A program made the position numbers and the translations under genes. A stretch of 64,000 bases of DNA, from contig NZ_CP022463.1 in assembly GCF_002224485.1 (NCBI RefSeq), positions 1,646,817-1,710,816 on the forward strand, in the 5' to 3' direction. Below are positions 57,950 through 64,000 of the stretch, in pieces (positions within the stretch are counted from its first letter, which is position 1; each line of letters opens with the position of its first letter). Source of the stretch: Sinomonas sp. R1AF57. Lineage in GTDB: Bacteria > Actinomycetota > Actinomycetes > Actinomycetales > Micrococcaceae. Under the pieces are notes generated by a model. The model saw nothing but the letters and a program-made list of their open reading frames with translations, was not told the origin of the DNA and searched no databases.

Positions 57950-58909
57950 GTGGGCCGTCCGCGTCGAGACCACGCGCTCGGGGTCGCCTGCGTCCTCGGT
58001 GCCGCGGTCCTGTGGGGCACCACGGGGACTGCGTCGGCACTCGCGCCCGCGGTCACGCCCCTCGCGATCGGCGCGGCCTCCATGGGCTTCGGTGGGATCC
58101 TCCTTGCGGCCGCCTCCTCCAGGCAGATCTCGCGCCAGCGCCGAGAGCTCGCAGGCGCCAAGGGACTGATCGTGCTCGGCGGCGCTGCCGTGCTCGTGTA
58201 CGCTCTCGCGTTCTACACCTCGATGCGTCTCGCTGGCGTGGCCGTCGGCACGGCGGTGTCCATCGGCGGCGCCCCCGTTGCGGCCGCCCTGCTCGAACGG
58301 ATCGTGGACGGCCGGCGGCTCTCCGCCCGCTGGATCCTCGGCGCCGCCCTCGGCACTGCCGGCGCCACCGTCCTCTGCATCGCGAGAGGCGGCACCGTGG
58401 ATGGCTCCTCGTCGGGTAGCGCGGCCCAGACGGCCGCCGGCGTGGCGCTCGGGGCGGTCGCGGCGGCCTCCTATGCCCTCTACTCGTTCACAAGCCATCG
58501 CCTCATCCACAGGGGCATCGCGTCCAGGGCGGCGGTCGGCGCGACGTTCGGCGTGGCGGCCATCGGGCTGCTCTCCGTCCTGGCGGTCACCGGCGGTGCG
58601 TTCCTCGACTCGTGGCGGCATCTCGCCGTAGGCGCCTACCTCGCGGTCGTCCCGATGTTCGCCGGCTACCTGCTGTTCGGCTGGGGACTCGCCCGGGTCG
58701 CGGCCAGCACTGCGACGACGGTCTCGCTCGCAGAGCCGATGATCGCCGCCGCCCTCGCCGTCCTCGTGGTGGGGGAGAGGCTGCCCCTCCTCGGCTGGGC
58801 GGGGATGGCCCTGATCGTCGCGTGCCTCGCCGTGCTCACGGTGCCGCTTCCCGCCGGAGCCCGCCCACGCCGTCGTGCGCTCCCCGAGCCGACAGAAGCC
58901 CGGGGGTAG
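57950..58909 (+). CDS. EamA/DMT-superfamily transporter
   Basis: A 319-aa membrane protein with ten helices in two EamA repeats; the first begins GVACVLGAAVLWGTTGTASALAP and the second GVALGAVAAASYALYSFTSHRL. Repeat ends show VSLAEPMIAAALAVLVVGERLP, typical of the family. It probably exports metabolites or amino acids. The GTG at 57950 has GGAGG six bases upstream. The PHP gene begins two bases after its stop. Confidence 0.92.
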   Translation: MGRPRRDHALGVACVLGAAVLWGTTGTASALAPAVTPLAIGAASMGFGGILLAAASSRQISRQRRELAGAKGLIVLGGAAVLVYALAFYTSMRLAGVAVGTAVSIGGAPVAAALLERIVDGRRLSARWILGAALGTAGATVLCIARGGTVDGSSSGSAAQTAAGVALGAVAAASYALYSFTSHRLIHRGIASRAAVGATFGVAAIGLLSVLAVTGGAFLDSWRHLAVGAYLAVVPMFAGYLLFGWGLARVAASTATTVSLAEPMIAAALAVLVVGERLPLLGWAGMALIVACLAVLTVPLPAGARPRRRALPEPTEARG

Positions 58910-58911
58910 CC

Positions 58912-59934
58912 GTGGACCCGATCGAGGCCCTCAAGGAGATCGCGTTCTGGCTCGAGCGCGACCTGGCGCCGAGCTTCAAGGTCAAGGCCTTCCGCCGCGC
59001 GGCCGAGGCGATCGGCCAGATGGCCCCCGACGACGTCGCCGCCCGCGCGCGCGACGGCCGGCTCCGGCGCGTGGCCGGGATCGGGGACCGGACGCTCGAG
59101 GTGATCCGCCAGGCGGTCGACGGCGACGTGCCCGAGTACCTGGCCGTGCTGCGCCAGCGGGCGGCGGCCGAGCCCGACGCCGGCGGCGGCCTCGCGACGC
59201 TCCTGCGCGGCGACCTGCACAGCCACAGCGACTTCTCCGACGGCGGGTCGCCCCCGGAGGAGATGGCCCATGCGGCGCAGTGGCTGGGTCGCGAGTACCT
59301 CGCCCTGACCGATCACTCGCCCAACCTCACGATCGCCAACGGACTGTCCGCCGAGCGGCTCGAGGGCCAGCTGGGCCTCGTCGAGGAGATCAACGCAGGC
59401 CTCGGAGACGGCCTGCGCCTCCTGACCGGCATCGAGGTGGACATCCTCGAGGACGGCTCCCTCGACCAGCGGCCTGACCTGCTCGCGCGTCTGGACGTCG
59501 TCGTCGCGAGCGTCCACTCCAAGCTGCGCTCCGAATCCGGACCGATGACCAGGCGCATGCTCGCGGCAATCGAGGACCCGCACACCGACGTCCTCGGACA
59601 CTGCACCGGCCGGCTGGTCCAGGGGTCGCGGGGCACGCGGCCGGAGTCCGTGTTCGATGCCGCGCGCGTGTTCGCGGCGTGCGCGGAGAACGGCGTGGCC
59701 GTGGAGATCAACTCGCGGCCGGAGCGCCAGGACCCGCCGGACAGGCTCATCCAGGCGGCGCTCGACGCCGGCTGCCTCTTCTCGATCGACAGCGACGCCC
59801 ACGCCCCCGGGCAGCTCGACTTCCCCAGACTCGGCGCCGCCCGCGCCGAGGCGAACGGCGTCCCGGCCGAGCGGATCGTCACGACGTGGCCGCTCGAGCG
59901 CCTCCTCGAGTGGACGGGCCGGCGCCGCGGGTGA
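58912..59934 (+). CDS. PHP-domain phosphoesterase with N-terminal HhH region
   Basis: A 340-aa protein. Residues 1 to about 90 resemble the helix-hairpin-helix DNA-binding part of family X polymerases (FKVKAFRRAAEAIG, then VAGIGDRTLEVIRQ). The rest is a PHP metal phosphoesterase: RGDLHSHSDFSDG, ALTDHSPNL, GIEVDIL, DVLGHCTGR and SIDSDAHAPGQLD. It is like bacterial PolX without the polymerase catalytic part. A role in DNA end processing or histidinol-phosphate-like hydrolysis is possible. GTG start two bases after the EamA stop. Confidence 0.88.
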   Translation: MDPIEALKEIAFWLERDLAPSFKVKAFRRAAEAIGQMAPDDVAARARDGRLRRVAGIGDRTLEVIRQAVDGDVPEYLAVLRQRAAAEPDAGGGLATLLRGDLHSHSDFSDGGSPPEEMAHAAQWLGREYLALTDHSPNLTIANGLSAERLEGQLGLVEEINAGLGDGLRLLTGIEVDILEDGSLDQRPDLLARLDVVVASVHSKLRSESGPMTRRMLAAIEDPHTDVLGHCTGRLVQGSRGTRPESVFDAARVFAACAENGVAVEINSRPERQDPPDRLIQAALDAGCLFSIDSDAHAPGQLDFPRLGAARAEANGVPAERIVTTWPLERLLEWTGRRRG

Positions 59935-60007
59935 TGCTCCCCGGAACCGTTTGACGCTTGCGCGCCTCGGGTACGGGCTCCGGATGAGCCGTCCTGAGGA
60001 GGAAGCC

Positions 60008-60805
60008 ATGCCGTTCACCCCCCGCACCGCCATCGTCACCGGAGCCGACTCCGGCATCGGCAAGGCGACCGCCGTTGCCCTCGCCGAGGCCGGCCTGGAT
60101 GTCGGGATCACCTGGCACCGGGACCGGGACGGCGCGGAACAGACCGCCGGCGAGGTCCGCGCCCTGGGGCGGCGCGCCGCGGTCGCACGCCTGGACCTCA
60201 CAGACCTCCCCGGCTGCGGCGACGTGGTGGACGGGCTCGCGGACGAGCTCGGCGGCCTCGACGTGTTCGTCAACAACGCCGGCACCGGCGCCAACGAGCC
60301 GTTCCTGGAAATGGACTACGAGCGCTGGCGGGGCATTGTGGCGACGGATCTGGACGGCGCCTTCGTGTGCCTGCAGCGCGCCGCCCGGCGGATGGTGGCC
60401 GCCGGGAACGGCGGCCGGCTGATCGCCGTCACGAGCGTCCACGAGCACCAGCCGCGTGTGGGGTCCTCGGCGTACGACGCGGCGAAGCACGGGCTCGGCG
60501 GCCTGGTCAAGACCATCGCGCTCGAGCTCGGCTCCCACGGGATCACCGCGAACTCCGTGGCGCCGGGCGAGATCGCGACGCCGATGACGGGCCAGGAGGA
60601 CCAGGACCCCCGCGGCACCCACCGACCCGGCGTCCCCCTCGGCCGTCCCGGGGACGCGCGCGAGGTGGCAGCGGTCATCGCGTTCCTCGCCTCGCCGTCA
60701 TCGGCCTACGTGACAGGGGCATCGTGGACGGTCGACGGCGGGATGCTGCAGATGGGGCCCCAGGCGGGCTCGCACCTGACCGATGACGAGTGGCGGAAGG
60801 GGTAG
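60008..60805 (+). CDS. SDR-family oxidoreductase
   Basis: A 265-aa classical short-chain dehydrogenase: cofactor loop VTGADSGIGKATAVAL, NNAGTG, catalytic Ser in VTSVHEHQP and Tyr-x3-Lys in SAYDAAKHG, and a substrate-lid GEIATPMTG. The early Asp/Arg pattern (TWHRDRDGAEQ) suggests NADPH. Likely a sugar or ketone reductase. GAGGAGG precedes the ATG. Confidence 0.93.
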   Translation: MPFTPRTAIVTGADSGIGKATAVALAEAGLDVGITWHRDRDGAEQTAGEVRALGRRAAVARLDLTDLPGCGDVVDGLADELGGLDVFVNNAGTGANEPFLEMDYERWRGIVATDLDGAFVCLQRAARRMVAAGNGGRLIAVTSVHEHQPRVGSSAYDAAKHGLGGLVKTIALELGSHGITANSVAPGEIATPMTGQEDQDPRGTHRPGVPLGRPGDAREVAAVIAFLASPSSAYVTGASWTVDGGMLQMGPQAGSHLTDDEWRKG

Positions 60806-60842
60806 ACCGGTCTGCATTCACCCTGTGGACTCGATCACACAA

Positions 60843-60870
60843 TGGTCACAGCGCCGTACCGGTCTAGATA
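60843..60870 (+). promoter_or_regulatory. Promoter of the 59-aa protein
   Basis: TGGTCA (60843-60848), 16-base spacer, TAGATA (60865-60870), with a second possible -10, TAGGAT, at 60869-60874. It would give a leader of about 60 bases. Confidence 0.55.
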
Positions 60871-60939
60871 GGATGGTCCGAGCAGCTCAACGAGGAGCTG
60901 CCGGGGCCACCCTCCTGATCACAGAGAAAGCAACGACGC

Positions 60940-61119
60940 ATGACCTTTGAATCTCACTCCGTGACCCTCAAGATCTGGGACCCTTCGACGGTCGACCACA
61001 CGCTCGAAGAGGCCATCTCCCACGTCTCCGCCAAGGCCAACGCTCACCGCGACCACGTCAAGGTCACCCGCAGCGGCCCGGACGTCTTCACCGTCCACGT
61101 CGGCGACACGCTCGCCTGA
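60940..61119 (+). CDS. Small 59-aa protein of unknown function
   Basis: The protein starts MTFESHSVTLKIWDPSTVDH and continues TLEEAISHVSAKANAHRDHV, then KVTRSGPDVFTVHVGDTLA. It is hydrophilic with a beta-alpha-beta look and no cysteine. Codon usage is that of a real gene (GC-rich third positions throughout), it has its own promoter and it is followed by a strong terminator, so it is a separate, probably well-expressed unit. No family recognised. Confidence 0.7.
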   Translation: MTFESHSVTLKIWDPSTVDHTLEEAISHVSAKANAHRDHVKVTRSGPDVFTVHVGDTLA

Positions 61120-61139
61120 CCGGAAGCCACGGTCCATGA

Positions 61140-61172
61140 GGGCGCCGCTCCAGCACCGCTGGGGCGGCGCCC
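61140..61172 (+). terminator. Terminator after the 59-aa gene
   Basis: 15-bp stem (61140-61154 with 61158-61172, one T-G wobble, loop ACC) followed by TTCTCGTG. Confidence 0.8.
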
Positions 61173-61235
61173 TTCTCGTGCTGCCGCCAGTGCGAACCTG
61201 TACGGACCAAAGCCACTTCCGCCGGCTCCCGCAGT

Positions 61236-61247
61236 CCACGATCGTGG
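61236..61247. promoter_or_regulatory. Palindrome before the LCP gene
   Basis: CCACGATCGTGG is a perfect 12-bp palindrome ending four bases before the ATG at 61252. Candidate repressor site. Confidence 0.35.
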
Positions 61248-61251
61248 GGTC

Positions 61252-62298
61252 ATGGCAGGACCCGGTGGGGGAGCGGGGGCACGGGGCGCACGACGGCGCA
61301 CGGTCGCCTCGCGCGCGCTGCTCGCCGCCATCGCGGTGGTACCCCTGGCCGCGGTCGGCCTCGCTGTCTTCGTGCTCTCGGGCCCCCGCGGCGGCCCGTC
61401 GGGAAGCCCGTCGAACGGCGGCCCCAGCCCGTCCGGCACGCCGTCGGCGTCGTTGGCCGACCTGCCGCCCGGGCCGCTGAACATCCTCGTGATGGGCAGC
61501 GATATCCGCGGGAACGCCCGGGACGCGGTGGCGAGCCAGGAGTCCGGCGGTGGCGTGGCAGACCAGCGGGCGGACATGATCATGCTCCTGCACGTCCAGG
61601 CCGACCACCGCCGGGTCTTCGGAATCTCGATCATGCGGGATTCCTGGGTCACCATCCCCGGGCACGGCCCGTCGAAGATCAATGCGAGCCTGTCCTGGGG
61701 CGGCCCGCCCCTCGTCGCGGAGACGGTCTCCTCCCTCCTGTCGGTCCGGATCGACCACTACGCCATGCTGGACTTCGAGGGCTTCAAGGCCATCACGGAC
61801 GCACTCGGCGGGGTGGACGTGGACGTGCCGGTCCCGTTCACCGCGACGTTCGACACCCACCACACCTTCGGCCCGGGCATCAACCACTTGGACGGCCAGG
61901 CCGCCCTCGAATTCGTGCGCGAGCGCTACGCGTTCCCCGACGGCGACTACCAGCGGGTGCGCGACCAGCAGGCGTTCATCCGCGGACTCATCGCCCAGCT
62001 GGTCACCACCGGCCGGGTGGGCAGCCCCGCCGAGGCGGCCGCCGCCGTCGGGCTCGCCTCGCCGTACGTGACCGCGGACCCGGGACTGGACGCCGCTGGG
62101 CTCGCCGCCCTCGGGTACGGGCTGCGCGGCCTCGACCCGGCGTCGAGCACGTTCTTCACGCTGCCGACCGCGGGAACCGGCCTCTCCGACGACGGCCAGT
62201 CGATCGTGGTGCCCGACTACCCCGGCATCGCCGCGGTCGCGGAGGCGCTCGGGTCCGACACGCTCGCGCAGTACACCGTGGCCCACGGCCTCTCCTAG
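61252..62298 (+). CDS. LytR-CpsA-Psr (LCP) family cell-wall ligase
   Basis: A 348-aa membrane-anchored phosphotransferase that attaches polymers such as teichoic acid or arabinogalactan to peptidoglycan. A basic start, one helix (ALLAAIAVVPLAAVGLAVFVL) and a Gly/Ser/Pro linker precede the LCP domain: LNILVMGSD, ADMIMLLHV, ISIMRDSWVTIPGHGPSKIN and FVRERYAFPDGDYQRVRDQQ, which includes the conserved Arg and Asp residues. No ribosome site is evident. Confidence 0.92.
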   Translation: MAGPGGGAGARGARRRTVASRALLAAIAVVPLAAVGLAVFVLSGPRGGPSGSPSNGGPSPSGTPSASLADLPPGPLNILVMGSDIRGNARDAVASQESGGGVADQRADMIMLLHVQADHRRVFGISIMRDSWVTIPGHGPSKINASLSWGGPPLVAETVSSLLSVRIDHYAMLDFEGFKAITDALGGVDVDVPVPFTATFDTHHTFGPGINHLDGQAALEFVRERYAFPDGDYQRVRDQQAFIRGLIAQLVTTGRVGSPAEAAAAVGLASPYVTADPGLDAAGLAALGYGLRGLDPASSTFFTLPTAGTGLSDDGQSIVVPDYPGIAAVAEALGSDTLAQYTVAHGLS

Positions 62299-62320
62299 GA
62301 CCCGCCCGGCGCTTCGCGCC

Positions 62321-62326
62321 TAGACT
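62321..62326 (+). promoter_or_regulatory. -10 box, leaderless UvrA-like gene
   Basis: TAGACT is six bases before the ATG at 62333. Confidence 0.5.
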
Positions 62327-62332
62327 TGCGCC

Positions 62333-64000
62333 ATGCCGCACGCTGCCGACAGCCACGACCTCATCCGCGTCCAGGGCGCCCGCGAGAACAACCTCAAGGA
62401 CGTGACCCTCGAGCTGCCGAAGCGGCGGCTCACCGTGTTCACCGGCGTCTCGGGCTCGGGCAAGAGCTCCCTCGTGTTCGCCACGATCGCCGCCGAGTCA
62501 CAGCGCATGATCAACGAGACGTACTCGACGTTCGTGCAGGGCTTCATGCCGACCATGGCCCGGCCCGACGTCGACGTGCTCGAGGGTCTCACGACGGCGA
62601 TCATCGTCGACCAGGAGCGCATGGGTGCCAACATCCGCTCCACGGTCGGGACGGTGACGGACGCCAACGCGATGCTGCGGATGCTCTTCAGCCGGCTCGG
62701 GCAGCCGCACATCGGCTCCCCGCAGGCCTACTCGTTCAACGTGCCCTCCGTCAGCGGAGCGGGCGCCATCAAGACGGCGTCGGGGAAGACGGAGAAGCGC
62801 TCCTTCACCGTCACCGGCGGGATGTGCCCGAGGTGCGAGGGGACCGGCGCGGTGAGCGACTTCGACCTCACCGCGCTGTACGACGCGGAGAAGTCCCTGG
62901 CCGGGGGCGCCATCACCGTCCCGGGGTACAGCATGGACGGCTGGTACGGGCGCATCTTCGCCGGGTCTGGGTTCTTCGACATGGACAAGCCCGTCAAGAA
63001 ATTCACCCAGCGGGAACTGCACGACCTGCTCCGCAGGGAGCCCACGAAGATCAAGGTCGAGGGCATCAACCTCACCTACGAGGGGCTCATCCCCAAGATC
63101 CAGAAGTCCATGCTCTCGAAGGACAAGGAGGCGATGCAGCCGCACATCCGCGCCTTCGTGGAGCGGGCCATCACCTTCCAGGCCTGCCCCGAGTGCGGGG
63201 GCACGAGGCTCGCCGAGCCGGCCCGGTCGTCGAAGATCCAGGGCCTGAGCATCGCCGACGTGTGCGCGATGCAGATCACCGACCTCGCCCGCTGGGTGAG
63301 GGAGCTCGACGAGCCGTCTGTCACCCCGCTCCTGAGGGGCCTGCAGCATCTCCTCGATTCGTTCACGGAGATCGGCCTCGGCTACCTCTCCCTGGACCGG
63401 CCGTCCGGGACGCTGTCCGGGGGAGAGGCGCAGCGCACGAAGATGATCCGGCACCTCGGCTCGTCGCTCACCGATGTCACGTATGTCTTCGACGAGCCGA
63501 CGATCGGCCTGCACCCCCACGACATCCAGCGCATGAACGGCCTCCTCCTGCAGCTGCGGGACAAGGGGAACACGGTGCTCGTGGTCGAGCACAAGCCGGA
63601 GGCCATCGCCATCGCAGACCACGTCGTCGACCTCGGCCCTGGGGCGGGCACCGGGGGCGGGATGATCACCTTCGAGGGGACGGTCGAGGAGCTGCGGGGG
63701 AGCGGGACGCTCACGGGGCGCCACCTCGACGACCGCGCGAGGCTCAAGGACTCGGTGCGCCCGGCGAAGGGATCGCTCGAGGTGCGGGGAGCATCGACGC
63801 ACAACCTCAAGGAGGTCGACGTCGACATCCCGCTGGGCGTGCTCACCGTCGTTACCGGCGTGGCCGGGTCCGGCAAGAGCTCGCTCATCCACGGCTCGGT
63901 AGCGCGGCGCGACGGCGTCGTGGCCATCGACCAGAGCGCCATCAAGGGCTCGCGTCGCAGCAACCCGGCCACCTACACCGGCCTGCTCGAGCCGATCCGC
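62333..64000 (+). CDS. UvrA-like ABC ATPase (3' truncated by window edge)
   Basis: The frame is open to the end of the window (556 codons visible). Two ABC modules are seen: Walker A GVSGSGKSSLVF and, in the second, GVAGSGKSSLIH; the first signature is TLSGGEAQR followed by FDEPTIGLHPHD. Zinc-binding CPRCEGTG and CPECGGTR are present as in UvrA. Compared with UvrA, the early insert that binds UvrB looks short, so it is probably a UvrA2/DrrC-type paralogue linked to drug or DNA-adduct tolerance rather than the main excinuclease. Confidence 0.88.
   Translation, partial: MPHAADSHDLIRVQGARENNLKDVTLELPKRRLTVFTGVSGSGKSSLVFATIAAESQRMINETYSTFVQGFMPTMARPDVDVLEGLTTAIIVDQERMGANIRSTVGTVTDANAMLRMLFSRLGQPHIGSPQAYSFNVPSVSGAGAIKTASGKTEKRSFTVTGGMCPRCEGTGAVSDFDLTALYDAEKSLAGGAITVPGYSMDGWYGRIFAGSGFFDMDKPVKKFTQRELHDLLRREPTKIKVEGINLTYEGLIPKIQKSMLSKDKEAMQPHIRAFVERAITFQACPECGGTRLAEPARSSKIQGLSIADVCAMQITDLARWVRELDEPSVTPLLRGLQHLLDSFTEIGLGYLSLDRPSGTLSGGEAQRTKMIRHLGSSLTDVTYVFDEPTIGLHPHDIQRMNGLLLQLRDKGNTVLVVEHKPEAIAIADHVVDLGPGAGTGGGMITFEGTVEELRGSGTLTGRHLDDRARLKDSVRPAKGSLEVRGASTHNLKEVDVDIPLGVLTVVTGVAGSGKSSLIHGSVARRDGVVAIDQSAIKGSRRSNPATYTGLLEPIR

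Overview
The window is a high-GC actinobacterial chromosome segment. The Pup-proteasome locus, mycothiol ligase MshC, RbpA, a naturally fused PafBC regulator and DUF222/HNH genes together suggest the Micrococcaceae (an Arthrobacter- or Sinomonas-like organism). This taxonomic placement is inference from gene content and protein style; no 16S rRNA lies here. Genes are tightly packed and mostly housekeeping. I saw no insertion sequence, phage, CRISPR array or rRNA operon.

Layout. (1) 1-3183: a three-gene operon of a circularly permuted ATP-grasp protein (cut by the window edge), an alpha-E protein and a transglutaminase. (2) 3236-8040: an unusual SDR with a Zn-ribbon, divergent glycogen genes glgC and glgA, and an Hsp20 chaperone. 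(3) 8126-14731: a lipid module of a large acyl-CoA dehydrogenase, a TetR regulator, a thiolase, a FabG4-type reductase and a MaoC hydratase, built around a 31-bp inverted-repeat operator. (4) 14835-19960: a RibD/DHFR-like reductase, an unrecognised membrane protein with a small downstream gene, an SOS-controlled HNH protein and a medium-chain dehydrogenase. (5) 20087-20420: two identical tandem tRNA-Leu(GAG) genes. (6) 20566-29855: M20 peptidase, acyl-CoA dehydrogenase, DUF5703-like protein, uppP, mshC, PAC2, a HAD phosphatase, a site-2 protease and trmI.

(7) 30033-44729: the proteasome region: arc (mpa), dop, pup, prcB, prcA, pafA, two FKBP isomerases, fused pafBC, a small membrane protein, tatA, tatC and helY. 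Pup is made as a Gln form that Dop deamidates. PafA attaches it to targets, Arc unfolds them into PrcBA, and PafBC regulates DNA-damage genes. The gene order resembles the Mycobacterium tuberculosis Rv2092c-Rv2136c region. (8) 44770-49670: amidohydrolase, a candidate structured RNA with a near-consensus promoter, ppm1 and rbpA (convergent, sharing a 25-bp hairpin), then an SPFH/NfeD membrane pair. (9) 49761-57907: a YczR-type MocR regulator divergent from yczE, a four-gene leftward operon (lysR, lipoprotein, def, rRNA methyltransferase), a YeiH transporter and an arylsulfotransferase. (10) 57950-64000: EamA transporter, PHP phosphoesterase, SDR, a 59-aa protein, an LCP ligase and a UvrA-like ATPase cut by the window edge.

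Two genome-scale habits stand out. About a dozen genes have a TANNNT -10 box 6-7 bases before the start codon and so are probably read from leaderless mRNAs. Five intergenic hairpins carry the decamer GCACGACGGC (one with a single mismatch) at their edge. The longest gene-free stretches are under 300 bases and are described in the feature list.
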